Source: Macrothele yani
Lineage: Eukaryota > Arthropoda > Arachnida > Araneae > Macrothelidae
Direction of reading: 5' to 3'
NCBI GenBank assembly: GCA_039090855.1
Contig: CM077012.1
Location: forward strand, 141,890,541 to 141,954,540
DNA: 64,000 nucleotides
A program made the translations under genes and the position numbers. The notes beneath the pieces are model-generated. The model did not search any database and was not told the DNA's origin. It saw nothing but the letters and a program-made list of their open reading frames with translations. Every line of letters begins with the position of its first letter. Within the stretch, counting starts at the first letter, position 1. Positions 11,715 to 22,446 of this stretch are shown piece by piece.

Positions 11715-12843
11715 TAAGGTTTCAACATGTTTATTGAGAAACTAGGATGGAAGAAAACAGAGGGCCTGTATTTACAGTGCCAACAGAAACATAATTGACG
11801 ATATATGTTAAATGGCGATGAAAATTTACAGATGCAGATGTGCTATATACAATGACAAAAAAAATAAAGGAAAAGGGACAACATGGAAAAGTTGAGCAAC
11901 AAAGTGAGCGGAACAATGATGTATGAGTAATGCTCAAGAGATATACAATGAAAGAATCAAAGTGAACAATTCTAGTAATGGATACAGAGATGAATGTGTG
12001 GTTAAAATGTTATGTACATTGCAGTACTGACATGAAAGGTTAAAAAGAAAATATGTAGTGCAACAAATTAAAAATAATATGTACAAATGTATTCAAAGGC
12101 ATTAACAAAATACTTCGATGGGGAAAACGCTCTTCTCAGAGAGCGGGTGTGATGATCAATGTACGTCACAAAGACATGAATGAAAGTACCTGGAGAATTT
12201 CAGTAACCGTTCTGTAGAGGTACAGAAAGTTTGTTCAGACAGTCAGTAGAGTAAGATTTAGAAGAATAGTTCTCAAAGAAGGAGTTGTAGATGAGCTGTG
12301 GGATCAGTAAACCAGGTTCGATACGGAGACCAAACCTGGAAAAAGCGTCTCTTCTGAGTGTCAGTTAAGGCAGACTTATATGCAAGGCGCAGTCGCGACA
12401 GAAGGCTGTTGCGGAAGATACTACACATTGCATCCCCTGCCTGGAAGATGGTGAGTGTTACTGGAACAGATCGAAGCTGTTGATGATAAAGGTATGTGAC
12501 GTGACGGGCCAGGATGAACACATAAGCACTTGCTGTAGGTAGCAGAGTAGCAGGTTGATACGAGCTATACAGGGTACTGAAAGCTCTAAATGAAAGGTTG
12601 AGTGCGCACAGATGTTGCACCACAGAAAATGCAAGATGATGGAGAAGTAGAAGCACCGGACAGAAGAGATAAACATGGGATACATCTGCGGGCAAGGTTG
12701 GAGAAGTGATGAGGGTCATTTGATAAAGCGTGGCTGGTACTGGCAGGCGACGATGCAGAAACAACCAATGGATATTCCTCTCCATCAGTGTATACAGCAC
12801 AGATGAAACTATCGACCACACGCACGGTAAAGCTGTGGGTGGA
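11715..12843 (-). mobile_element. Tx1-like LINE copy A, 3' part (ORF2 C-terminus and 3' UTR)
   Basis: Minus-strand sequence continues the ORF2 that was cut by the gypsy element at 12848-20270. Reading 12843 to 12273 gives the C-terminal region typical of L1/Tx1 ORF2 proteins: ERNIHWLFLHRRLP, then DVSHVYLFCPVLLLLHH, which matches the Cys/His-containing end of the family in position. The frame stops near 12273. An AATAAA-like signal (AATAAACATG on the - strand) near 11730 probably marks the 3' end. Frameshifts are present, so the copy is dead. Confidence 0.75.
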
Positions 12844-12847
12844 ACTT

Positions 12848-13504
12848 TATAATGAATTCAAACTTTCTTCTAAGCTTCTTCTAATGGTTGTTGTGTTATT
12901 AATTATATCATGAATAAACTTTCCTGCTAGTAATGTAGTAATAATAATGAACAAGCTTATAACTGGTAGTAATGTTGTAGTAGTAATTAAGATGAATAAA
13001 GTCTTATGCTGGTTGTTACTAATAACACTTAATGAAATAAACCTAACAGCCAGACAGAGGTCTGACAAAACTATGAACTGAGAAAAACGTACTTACTAAA
13101 ACAACTTTTTATTAGGGAAACTCTTGATATGATCCAACATACACTTCACCAGACACACAGCTAATCAATAAAACGTAGCTCCTGGCACATGAACGAAGCT
13201 CTACTCACATAGACGAAGCTCTCCTTACGCATATAACGAAGATCTCTTTACACATGAAACAAAGCTCTCCCTACGCACATCAACAAAAAGCTATGTCACG
13301 TAACACAAACAAAAGCTCTCCTAGGTATCGTTGAACGCGCCTATTTATACTGGCTACCACCACGTCATGACTTACACTCATTGCCAGATCTCATTCAGCG
13401 GGAGAAATAACATTTCGTTCAGTAAGTAGATAATTTACATAGGAAAATAAAATAACCAGAAATAGTAAAATCAAAAGGAAAGTGAATCTAGAGTATACGT
13501 TACA
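12848..13504 (-). repeat. 3' LTR of the gypsy element
   Basis: 657-bp direct repeat of 19593-20270. On the - strand it begins TGTAACGTATACTC at 13504 and ends CATTATA at 12848. It contains a TATA-like TATAAATAGG (complement of 13340-13349) and AATAAA (complement of 13108-13113). A purine tract GGGGGAGATGA lies directly before it. Confidence 0.95.
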
Positions 13505-13515
13505 TCATCTCCCCC
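13505..13515 (-). promoter_or_regulatory. Polypurine tract of the gypsy element
   Basis: On the - strand the sequence GGGGGAGATGA abuts the TGTAAC start of the 3' LTR, as expected for the plus-strand DNA primer of an LTR retrotransposon. The same tract precedes the second LTR of the miniature element at 36560. Confidence 0.85.
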
Positions 13516-14052
13516 TTAATTTTTTTTTGTTTGTTTTTCGAAAAACCTATCAATTTTGGAGTGTAAGTCTTACACTTCGTTGACTGACGTTTATCGACCT
13601 CTTTTCTGTTGTTGTTTTGGTGGCAGCCGTATGTACAATATCAAACTTGGCATGACAAAATCAAGAAATCTGTATTCGTCTGTGAAACACTTTGTATACT
13701 TGAACAAAACAAACTTGCATCGGCATAACTTCCTTTTATTCTGCCTAGCAGGAATCACTTTTTTAATTTCAAATTACGTTCGCATATTATCGTTGAATAC
13801 AAACCAACTGTATCAGCAGCGAAGATTGCCTGTAGCTGCCTAACAGTAACAATTTTTACTATTTTACTTCTAAGCACATATATATAAAAAAATTTGGATT
13901 AGTAGATGGACATAGAAGAAATATAAAAAAACAACACATATATACACAAAAAGAATGCATAGGCCCACACGAAAAAAAGAAATTCTGACACGCCAACTGG
14001 TCGTGCAGGAAAAATAACAAACGGAGAAAAGAACCTGTCCACGAGAACTTAC

Positions 14053-17000
14053 TTATCTCGAGGACGCATAAAAAACTCTAGTACGATAACGTTTTCCAGG
14101 CCTAATCGGACTGGTAAATTCAGGTGGCGTAGCTCTCTTCAAGGACGCGACTGGATCTGGACCATCTGTAGTCTGTCGGTCAAGAAATCCCGGCGGCTGA
14201 CAGGAACGGTCAGGAACGGCTGACGTCCGTCGGTCAGGAACGGCTGAAGTCTGTCGGTCAAGAAATCCCTGCGGCTGACAGGAACGGTCAGGAACGGCTG
14301 AAATCCGTCGGTCAGGAACGGCTGAAGTCTGTCGGTCAGGAAATCCCTGAGGCTGACAGTAACGGTCAGGAACGGCTGAAGTCTGTCGGTCCGGAAATCC
14401 TTTCGGCTGACAGGAACGGTCAGGAACGGCTGAAGTCCGTCGATCAGGAACGGCCGAAGTCTGTCGGTCAGGAAATCCCTGCGGCTGACAGGAACGGGCT
14501 CCCCCAGGCTTTTGATATGTAGTCCCTTTGTGCTGGGGCCCGTGTTGTCCTTCCAGCATTCTTTTGGAGGGACGTGGCTCCGGCCACAACGTTTGTTTTC
14601 GCTTTCTACCTCGTGGCATGAGAGTAGAAGCAGGCATCTGCCCTGTTTGCCCTGAGCGTAGGTTCCAGGGGCAAAACCCGGGCGGATGCAAGAATCTCTG
14701 CCTTCGTCGCTGTTGCGGCGAAGCAGATTGGGGAGACAAGTTACGTTTTCGACCAGCTTTTGGTGTTGCTGGACGGTTTGTAATTTGTGTCTGACGTTTA
14801 GGAATCGTCAAACTATTGTCCATAACTGATAAATCAGAAATCTCTGATGACTCTGAGTCGCTGCTGTAAGTTAGTGGTCGTGCAGGGCGATGTTTATTTC
14901 TGCCTATAGGAATACTCTCTGACGAGGTATTCAAGGAAGTAGGATCTTGTGTTGGTGCAGAGTTATCAGGAAACGGTGCAGCAATAGTCTTGGCAATGGT
15001 TGGAGGGAAAGGAAAGATACTAGTATTTGAAGAACTTGATTCGAGCCTTCGTCTCATGGGAGAATCAGGTTGCGTGTTTGGAAGCCCGTCTTGAGGAGGG
15101 GAGGGTGAAGAAAAAATCACTGGAGATTCTTCAAAAATGTTTGTCGGTTCGTCCAAAATTTCTGGATGTTGATCGTGAGGTATAGACTTTTGAGTCTGTG
15201 GAACAGAAGGTTGAGTAGGGTTGATTATAAAATCGATATTTCGTTCATGATACTTGCGACACTGAGCAACGTGTACGTATTGAAATTGATTGTCAGGTTT
15301 TTCAAGAACAATGTTATTTTCAAACACATTTGCCACCCGATATGGACCTTCGTAGCTGGGTGCAAATTTCTTCACTAAAGTATGAAAAACAGAAGACTGG
15401 AAGTGCGTTTCCACGAGAGTGAGATCTCCAACGACAAGATCTGGTTCCCTACGCCTAGTATTATAATATCTTGCTTGAGCCGCTTGTGCTCCTAGCATTG
15501 CAACACGAGCTTTTTCTGCCATGATTCGTACTGATTGCGGAGTTGGTCGCTGGTTTAGTTCGTCGATAATCCCCGTTAAATTTTCAAAAGGGGTCTTAAT
15601 TTTGCGACCCAGAAAAAGTTCTGCAGGAGTAATTTTAGTAGATTCGTGAACAGACGAGCGGAGGGCGAACGAAAAAAGCTCAAGATGTTCATCGCATCGC
15701 TCGTGATGATCCATGACAAATGTAGCAATAATTTTCACTAGCGTGCGGTTTACTCGTTCCGCAGGATTACTCTGGGGATGATATGGGGAAATGAATTTAT
15801 GCTTAATGTGTAGTCTCGCACACATTCTTTCAAAAATGTCAGAAATAAATTGGGGACCATTATCCGAAACTACTTTATTAGGTGCACCATATCTAGAGAA
15901 TACTTCATTAATTAATACATTACAAATAACTTCTGCCGTAGCGGCTTTAATGGGAAAAACTTCAACCCATTTAGAAAAATTATCAGTTATTACTAAAACG
16001 TAACGAGCTTTGTTTTTAACAGATAAAGGATAAGGTCCCAATAAATCTATTGAAATAATATCAAAAACATGAGAACTTGAACTAGATTTCAAGTGACCGG
16101 CAGGTCTTACATTACGGTAATTATTAATCTGACACAAGTGACATGATTGAACGTATGCGAGCACACTTTGGTACATGCCAGGCCAATAGGCAACATCCCG
16201 CAATTTACAACGGGTCTTGCGAATAGCTAAATGGCCTGCAAGAGGTTTGTCATGAAATTCGTTTAAAAGGGCCATTCTAAGGGTTCGTGGAATACATGGG
16301 CGAAACTCTACCCTAGTAGTCCTGGATTTCGTATAGTAAAGAAGACCCTCTATGACTTCAAAATGCTGTGACCTCCCAGCCAAAGAAGGATCACTTTGTA
16401 GGGGCGAACCCGCAAGCAAAAAATTATAGATATCCCCAAAATCTGGATCATTTATTAATTCTGCCATTATCTGCTCTCTGGATGTTATATCAGCTATTAG
16501 AAGTAAAGGCTGACATCCAGGAGTAATTTCTGTGGGGACCTTACTAATCGGAACGCGAGACAATGCGTCCGGTAATTGATTCTTATGACCTGGCTGATAC
16601 GAAATTTTGATATTGCTCTCTTGTAACTTCAGAGCCCGCTTCATAAGTCTTTGAAAGAGGTGCTTAGCAGAATTCAAATACTGAAGGGCAGAATGATCCG
16701 TAATTATGTTAACTGTCAATTCGTTAAGATAACATTGAAATTTGTCAAGAGCATACACTACAGCAAGACATTCACGTTCCGTAGCTGAATAATTGCGTTC
16801 AGCTTTGGCTAAAGTACGAGACGCAAAAGCTATTGGATGCCCAGCTTGTGACAAAACGCAACCAAGACCAACTCCGGATGCGTCAGTATAAATATCAAAT
16901 TCCTTAGTATGATCCGGGAAAGCCAACACAGGAGGCTGAGTCAACGCAGACTTCAGTGCTTCAAATGCAGCGTTAGCCTCAGGTGTCCAAACAAACTTCT

Positions 17001-18396
17001 TGTATTTACGTTTCAAAGCATACAATGGCTCACAGATTGTAGCATAAGCGGGGACGAACTGCTGATACCATCCTGTCATTCCCAGAAAGCGTGATAGTTC
17101 TTTTGCTGTTTTAGGCCGAGGAAAGTCAACAATAGGCCTATTTTTTTCATTATCCGTAAATAAGCCGTGGGGAGTGATTTTCAACCCTAGATATACAATC
17201 TCGTCCCTCGCTATCTGGCATTTACTAGGTTTTAACGTCAAGCCAACATTGTATATGAGTTGGAACACCTGTTTGAGCAGAGAAAGGTGCTCGTCAAAAG
17301 TCTCGGATGTAATAATAATGTCATCCAAATATACATGCACATGGGGACCCAGAACAGGTCTGAGAACCGTATCCATAAGCTTTTGGAAAGTAGCAGGTGC
17401 AAAAGCTAGTCCAAAGGGCATACGCAGGTATTCATAAGCCCCAAAAGGAGTCACAAAGCCTGTTTTATCGACGGAGTCTGGATGTACCGCCACCTGCCAA
17501 TATCCACTCGCCAAATCCAAGGTCGACATCCATTTAGTTGATGACAGGTCATGCAAAATATGCGACATGACAGGTAGTGGATAATTGATCGTTTTTGTGA
17601 CTTGGTTAAGCTTGCGGAAATCTGTCACGAAACGAAATTCATTGGGTTGTTTCTTTGGAACCAGAAAGGCAGGTGCAGCCCAGGCGCTTGTTGATTCCCT
17701 TATTATGCCCTGTTTAATTATCTCAGAAATTTGACGTTGCATTTCCTGTTTCTTATGGGGAGCACAAGGGTAAGGTTTCGTCGCTATCGGTTTCGAACCA
17801 TCAGTGTCAATGACATGATAAACCACCTGTGTGAAACCAGGTTGATCAGAAAATAAACCAGAGCTTTCCTGCAAAAGTAGAAAAAGCTGGTTTCGTTGCC
17901 TCTCATTCAATTGGTTACTCAATAACAAACTCGTTATATCTATAGGATCCGTAGGAATCACTTCGACAGGTTCCGGAAAGGAAATAACATGTTGTACGAA
18001 ATTCAGAGTAACTTGAAAAGTGTTGATAAAGTCCATGCCCATTAGACATTTAACAGGTAGTTCGTCTATGAGCAGGAAAGAATGCGTAAAACGAGCCATT
18101 CCCAGCCCTAGGGATAATGTGACAGTTCCTGTGATACTGAAGATTTCGTTATTTGCACCTCGCAAATACTGCGTCGCAGGCTGAACGAGTATTGCAGGAA
18201 AATTGTCAGTGCAAAACTTCGTATTTAGGGCTGATATTTCATAACCAGTGTCGAACTTTGTCTCGACAATAATATCTTCAATTGTCAAGAACACATCAGG
18301 CAACTGAGGAGTTTGAACAGTCACTAATACTGTTTTAGGGTCAGAATGCTTGGTATCAGGAAGCAGGACCGACCCTTGGTCTACTTCCTTTGGAAG
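14053..18396 (-). CDS. Gypsy Pol polyprotein (protease, RT, RNase H, integrase)
   Basis: An open frame of over 1420 codons. From the first in-frame valine at 18324 the order is: aspartic protease (KFDTGYEISAL, then CLMGMDFI), reverse transcriptase (FRFVTDFRKLNQVTK, active site VYLDDIIITS), RNase H (FDIYTDASGVGLG, ATERECLAVVYALD, ITDHSALQYL), integrase zinc finger (HDKPLAGHLAIRKTR, CHLCQ), integrase core with D, D, E (IDLLGPYPLS, VVSDNGPQFIS, NPAERVNRT) and a GPY/F module (YEGPYRVANV). The last ~300 residues are Pro/Ser-rich and end in tandem copies of a RQTSAVPDR unit, an unusual tail. There is no chromodomain. The frame is -1 relative to gag and open upstream to the slippery site at 18396-18402, so it is probably made as a Gag-Pol fusion. 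All catalytic residues are present. Confidence 0.95.
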   Translation of the reverse strand, partial: LPKEVDQGSVLLPDTKHSDPKTVLVTVQTPQLPDVFLTIEDIIVETKFDTGYEISALNTKFCTDNFPAILVQPATQYLRGANNEIFSITGTVTLSLGLGMARFTHSFLLIDELPVKCLMGMDFINTFQVTLNFVQHVISFPEPVEVIPTDPIDITSLLLSNQLNERQRNQLFLLLQESSGLFSDQPGFTQVVYHVIDTDGSKPIATKPYPCAPHKKQEMQRQISEIIKQGIIRESTSAWAAPAFLVPKKQPNEFRFVTDFRKLNQVTKTINYPLPVMSHILHDLSSTKWMSTLDLASGYWQVAVHPDSVDKTGFVTPFGAYEYLRMPFGLAFAPATFQKLMDTVLRPVLGPHVHVYLDDIIITSETFDEHLSLLKQVFQLIYNVGLTLKPSKCQIARDEIVYLGLKITPHGLFTDNEKNRPIVDFPRPKTAKELSRFLGMTGWYQQFVPAYATICEPLYALKRKYKKFVWTPEANAAFEALKSALTQPPVLAFPDHTKEFDIYTDASGVGLGCVLSQAGHPIAFASRTLAKAERNYSATERECLAVVYALDKFQCYLNELTVNIITDHSALQYLNSAKHLFQRLMKRALKLQESNIKISYQPGHKNQLPDALSRVPISKVPTEITPGCQPLLLIADITSREQIMAELINDPDFGDIYNFLLAGSPLQSDPSLAGRSQHFEVIEGLLYYTKSRTTRVEFRPCIPRTLRMALLNEFHDKPLAGHLAIRKTRCKLRDVAYWPGMYQSVLAYVQSCHLCQINNYRNVRPAGHLKSSSSSHVFDIISIDLLGPYPLSVKNKARYVLVITDNFSKWVEVFPIKAATAEVICNVLINEVFSRYGAPNKVVSDNGPQFISDIFERMCARLHIKHKFISPYHPQSNPAERVNRTLVKIIATFVMDHHERCDEHLELFSFALRSSVHESTKITPAELFLGRKIKTPFENLTGIIDELNQRPTPQSVRIMAEKARVAMLGAQAAQARYYNTRRREPDLVVGDLTLVETHFQSSVFHTLVKKFAPSYEGPYRVANVFENNIVLEKPDNQFQYVHVAQCRKYHERNIDFIINPTQPSVPQTQKSIPHDQHPEILDEPTNIFEESPVIFSSPSPPQDGLPNTQPDSPMRRRLESSSSNTSIFPFPPTIAKTIAAPFPDNSAPTQDPTSLNTSSESIPIGRNKHRPARPLTYSSDSESSEISDLSVMDNSLTIPKRQTQITNRPATPKAGRKRNLSPQSASPQQRRRQRFLHPPGFCPWNLRSGQTGQMPASTLMPRGRKRKQTLWPEPRPSKRMLEGQHGPQHKGTTYQKPGGARSCQPQGFPDRQTSAVPDRRTSAVPDRSCQPKGFPDRQTSAVPDRYCQPQGFPDRQTSAVPDRRISAVPDRSCQPQGFLDRQTSAVPDRRTSAVPDRSCQPPGFLDRQTTDGPDPVASLKRATPPEFTSPIRPGKRYRTRVFYASSR

Positions 18397-19543
18397 TTTA
18401 AAGGATTCCTGGCTAGATTATCATGCGGTCTGAAACCTCGGCCCTGCCGGGTATCGGGAAAATTTTCACGATGAGGAAAACTGCGTGAAAACTGCTGCGG
18501 GAACTGCGCATGTCTGTCGACATTTTCATTTGTATTACTTCTTCCCTCAGCACGGGCAGAAAAATCATCATTGCCTTGAGCATGAAAGCGTTCCGAATTC
18601 TGCGGATTGGAACGCGGTCGAGCATACTGTGCATTTGTACGGTACCCAGAAAATTGATTAGAAACGAGCGGTTGGTGTACCACCCTTCTATGCGGTGGAA
18701 CGTATGACGCTTGGGCGTGCACTTGTGTACGCTCGCGTTGAAAGTCATTAGGCCTATTATGCTGCTGAGGATATTCGTAATAAGCCTCGCGGGGTGCCCG
18801 AGCAGGGGAGTTGAACCATGTTTGCCGTGTCGCTCTTCATACGTTCGTATGAGGCGAAGGCATTCATGAATTGTAGCAGGGTGTCGAACCTCAAGAAAAT
18901 CCTGTAGAAATGGATCGAGCTGCTGCAATAGGGTGTCCAACATGTCGACATGACTGGCATGTGGATCCCATAAGTTATACAAACGTGTTGTTTCCAACGC
19001 AAATGCAGCAGGGCTATCGTTGGGTCCTTGCTGACGAGAAAAAAGTTGTTGTGCAAGGCTAGCTCGACTGAGGCCGAAAGGAAAGACCTCCAAAAATTCT
19101 GCTCGGAAATTCTCATAATGAGAATCCGGGTTCGACACTCTCCACTGCCGGTACCAGGTCTTAGCGGTATCCTTCAAGCAAGTGCCTGCGATTTGCACTT
19201 TGCAGTCTTGAGGAATATTGTAGAGATCAAAATGATCTTCCAAATCCTCGAGGAATTTTAAGGATCCCTCCAAACCATTGAAAAGAATTGTTCCTGCATG
19301 CGGCACGAAATGGGCAAGCATTCTGCTTCGCCGAGAGGATTGAACTCCCTCAGGTACGACACGCGACTCAGAGTAATAGGAAGCTGGTGAATTACGATAT
19401 TGTGAAGAATGCCTGGGGACTTGTAAATCATTCATATCAAAGTGAGACCCACAGGCTTCTTGCAAATTGTCAAAAAAAAACACCATGACCATCGAAATTT
19501 GATTTAGGGTGAAAATTGAAGTTGTCTCAGGTAAAGAAGACAT
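18381..19543 (-). CDS. Gypsy Gag, one internal frameshift
   Basis: Starts at ATG 19543 (MSSLPETTSIFTLNQ). The central region matches retrotransposon Gag capsid sequence (FLEDLEDHFDLYNIPQDCK, TAKTWYRQW, FRAEFLEVFPFGLSRASLAQ). The capsid frame is lost near 18800, after EERHGKHGS; another frame then continues (REAYYEYPQQHNRPNDFQRE) into an Arg/Gln/Asn-rich C-terminus ending NPLNFQRK and TAG at 18381. The C-terminus lacks a CCHC zinc knuckle and has RGR-type basic residues for nucleic-acid binding. The role is assembly of the virus-like particle and RNA packaging. The shift at ~18800 probably disables this copy. Confidence 0.85.
18396..18402 (-). promoter_or_regulatory. -1 ribosomal frameshift heptamer (TTTAAAC) at the gag-pol junction
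   Basis: In the gag frame the - strand reads CCT TTA AAC, which is the canonical X XXY YYZ heptamer T TTA AAC. It lies 12 nt before the gag TAG (18381-18383). Slipping back one base enters the pol frame exactly (CTT CCA AAG GAA). Confidence 0.8.
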
Positions 19544-19578
19544 GGGTAAGAATTGTCAAGACCTCGTGTTCGAGAAAA

Positions 19579-19590
19579 GTTCGGGCGCTA
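19579..19590 (-). promoter_or_regulatory. Primer binding site of the gypsy element
   Basis: Two bases inside the 5' LTR the - strand reads TAGCGCCCGAAC, one mismatch from TGGCGCCCGAAC. That sequence complements the 3' end of animal tRNA-Lys (known from retroelements). The match does not extend past 12 nt. Confidence 0.6.
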
Positions 19591-19592
19591 AT

Positions 19593-20270
19593 TATAATGA
19601 ATTCAAACTTTCTTCTAAGCTTCTCCTAATGGTTGTTGTGTTATTAATTATATCATGAATAATTTTTCCTGCTAGTAATGTAGTAATAATAATGAACAAG
19701 CTTATAACTGGTAGTAATGTTGTAGTAGTAATTAAGATGAATAAAGTCTTATGCTGGTTGTTACTAATAACACTTAATGAAATAAACCTAACAGCCAGAC
19801 ATAGGTCTGACAAAACTATGAACTGAGAAAAACGTACTTACTAAAACAACTTTTTATTAGGGAAACTCTTGATATGATCCAACATACACTTCACCGGACA
19901 CACAGCTACTCAATAAAACGTAGCTCCTTGCACATGAACGAAGCTCTACTCACATAAACGAAGCTCTCCTTACGCATATAACGAAGATCTCTTTACACAT
20001 GAAACAAAGCTCTCCCTACGCACATCAACAAAAAGCTCTCTCGCGTAACACAAAAGCTCTCTCACGTAACACAAACAAAAGCTCTCCTAGGTATCGTTGA
20101 ACGCGCCTATTTATACTGGCTACTACCACGTCATGACTTACACTCATTGCCAGATCTCATTCAGCGGGATAAATAACATATCGTTCAGTAAGAATATAAT
20201 TTACATAGGAAAATAAAATAACCAGAAATAGTAAAATCAAAAGGAAAGTGAATCTAGAGTATACGTTACA
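19593..20270 (-). repeat. 5' LTR of the gypsy element, with TATA box
   Basis: 678-bp copy of the LTR at 12848. It carries a TATA-like TATAAATAGG on the - strand (complement of 20106-20115) and AATAAA (complement of 19853-19858), so transcription should start near 20080 and run leftward. It has one extra ~20-bp tandem duplication of a CTCTCNCGTAACACAAA unit (about 20035-20075) relative to the 3' LTR, plus short GCTCT-rich repeats. Confidence 0.95.
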
Positions 20271-20274
20271 ACTT

Positions 20275-21984
20275 CTGGAATCGGAAGTGGTACAGATGAT
20301 GATGATGGAGCACGAAGGGAGCGATAGAGAGAAGAGACAAAGAAACTGCAAAGCGGGAGAGAAGAGCCTTGAAAAGTGAGAAAAAAGGGGAGGGGAGAGA
20401 AGCGGAAGAAACGAGTGACAGGCCAGTAGGGGAAGCAAGGTCGGGGTAAAGTGTGACATTAGCTGTGCAGATATCAGAGTAGAGTGAAAGAGAAGCAGCA
20501 GTGCTAGGAAGCATAGGAGAGATGTCAGAGAAAGGTTTCTACAGGAGATCAGTGGTAAGGAGGTCCCGAACAGTCACTACCCCTGCAGGGAGCCATGAGA
20601 GGTTGGTGAAGTGAAGGGCGTCAGGGGGATGGATGACAGAGCAATAGTAAAGTGGTTGGGCCAAAAGTTAAGCGGTAGAGGCAGGAGGGACACGAAGAAG
20701 AAGCAGAGAGTGAATAAAAGAAAGCGCTTCAACATAGATGGGGGGAAGGCGAGATCGAAGAAGAGAAAAGTGATCCATCAACACAAGTGTGGTAATAGTA
20801 AATCTTGGATTTCGGCTAGAAACCATCACATCCATAGTGACTGTAGCTGGATTTGGTGAGGCTGTCAGGATACGGAGGAAGATGATCACTCTATGAGCTC
20901 AATAGAGAAGCACAACATCTGTAAGGGAAATCCCTCCTGTAGAGATCGGGCGATAGAGGGTTCAGAGTTGAACCCAGTGATGGTGTATCCAGACGATTTT
21001 GGACACTATTCTGGTAATCTCCTGAAGATAATAGAGAGGTAGCTTGAGGGCTGTCCAAGAATAAAGGCACGTTGAGAGGAGGTAAGTACGAGCAATTCTT
21101 GCTCGAGTGACATAAGATGTGCAAAACTGTGTGTTCCTCCAAAAGGCGGCCGAGCGATTCAGACGCGCATGGAGCGAGTTCCATGTCGCATTCCTCGCAG
21201 CTAAGGGAACACCAAGATGTACTACAAGGAACTTTTACGTAGTGGGAGTCCAAGAGGCTCCCCAAGGGTTGTCGGATCGGGTGGTCCAGCCTCCACACCA
21301 GAGTCCTGTACTTTTTGTAGTGTTAAGGCTTGCGCCGGAACAGGAGGAGTAGAGTTCGTAGCAATCTGAAAAGATGTCGAACTGAAAATTGTCCCGGATG
21401 CAGAATGTTGCGTCGTCCGCATACGTCGAATAGGTGATTTGATGGTGTCTTTTGCTTGCAGTCAGAGGAGGAAGTACGGCAAGAAAAGCATGATGAACTC
21501 TACGCAGGAATGGCTCGAAGACAATGGCAAACAATTGGCCTGACAAAGGACAGCCTTGATGAATACCACGATTGAAATTGATGAGAGCTGTAAGAAACGC
21601 TACCGTCCTGACATGGAGAACCGCGTCCTGATAGAGGTTAAGGATGGTATAGTAACAAAGGCAGGGGAAAACCCAAAAGAAGGAGTGCTAAAGAAAGATA
21701 AGAGTGGGAGATATTATTGAATGCTCTACGCTGGTCTAAATTAAGAAGCGCGAGCGATTCTGAGTTAGTATGAGCGAGATGAGAGAGGTCACGAAGAAGA
21801 TGTAGGTTAGAGGTGATAGACCGGCCAGGGACCGTGTAGGTTTGGTCAGTAGTAAGAAGAAAAGGGAGGACAGAATTGAGTCAGCGAGAAAGGAGTTTAG
21901 TTTAAAGTTTGTAATCAAGAATGAGAAGTGAGATTGGACGCCAATTCCCCAAGTCAAGGAGGTCACCCTGAGAGATTCACACAT
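20275..21984 (-). pseudogene. Tx1-like LINE copy A, reverse transcriptase part
   Basis: Minus-strand frames encode an RT of the L1/Tx1 type: NLDQRRAFNN (about 21735), IHQGCPLSGQLFAIVFEPFL (about 21560-21500), the active site TYADDATFCI (about 21430) and the Tx1-like block SGASLNTTKSTGLWCGGW (about 21330-21270). The reading changes frame several times. The RT continues toward 20275 and, after the gypsy insertion, at 12843. The 5' limit near 21984 abuts an old LTR remnant, so endonuclease and ORF1 are missing. The copy is 5' truncated and inactive. Confidence 0.8.
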
Positions 21985-22115
21985 TTTTCGGTGATGGAGA
22001 TCAAATTCGAATCCCTCTGCTCCTGAGCTGACTGCTTTATCAATTAAGGTACACCGACGGAATTTATTGCTGCAACTTTATCGTCCTGACATGTGCTTCA
22101 CCTTTGTAGTACGTC
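21977..22115 (-). repeat. Old LTR remnant related to the miniature LTR element
   Basis: The reverse complement starts near TGACGTACTACAAAGGTGAA and continues to a decayed tRNA-like stretch (GTACCTTAATTGATAAAGCA, then GATTCGAATTTGATC). The order and spacing match the LTR at 36237: a TGACGTAC-type start, a ~75-bp gap, then A-box-like and B-box-like parts. Confidence 0.55.
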
Positions 22116-22119
22116 ATAA

Positions 22120-22445
22120 CGCAACTACGATGCTGAGACGGCTTTATAACTCACTGCAAAAGATTCAGACGTGTACGAAGTGTATATAGGGGCAATATGG
22201 GAAAGATTCGTGATTTAAGTGACTGATACAGGCATGGTAGTGGACGCTAGGAAGGCAAGTGCAAGCATCTCAAACGGCAAACCTTCTCCGTTATGCAAGA
22301 AAACCCGTATCCAGGGTGTACAATGAGTGAGACACAGACAACAAAACAAGCAGTCGGCGGTCTTCCAGTGGGCAGAATTACGGCAGGTCGACGTTAGAGG
22401 GCAACGGATGCTGGAGAAGATTGCACTAGGTAGCAGACGAGTTAA
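22120..22445 (+). mobile_element. Tc1-like fragment, N-terminal part (family of 2661)
   Basis: Aligns by eye with the first part of the element at 2661. Shared words include GACTTATAA-type sequence before the start, TTCAGACGTGTACGAA, GGCAATATGG, and AACAAAACAAGCAGTCGGCGG with the following ~90 bp. It stops abruptly at 22445, where Tx1-like LINE copy B ends, so the LINE probably inserted here. Confidence 0.65.
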
Positions 22446-22446
22446 A

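Larger units (their letters stand above)
12848..20270 (-). mobile_element. Complete Ty3/gypsy LTR retrotransposon
   Basis: This 7423-bp element is on the - strand, flanked by the 4-bp target duplication ACTT (12844-12847 and 20271-20274). In element order it has the 5' LTR 19593-20270, PBS at about 19579-19590, gag 19543-18381, pol 18396-14053, PPT at 13505-13515 and 3' LTR 12848-13504. The LTRs start TGTAACGTATAC and end TTATA on the coding strand. I count roughly 13 substitutions and one short duplication between them, about 2% divergence, so the insertion is fairly recent. There is no env frame between pol and the 3' LTR (about 550 bp), so it should be intracellular. It is inserted into Tx1-like LINE copy A. 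Confidence 0.95.

Noticed and set aside
13556..13843. A 95-codon + strand frame as an env-like gene of the gypsy element
   Set aside because: It is on the strand opposite to gag-pol, lies mostly in the short gap before the 3' LTR, and shows no signal peptide, cleavage site or fusion segment.
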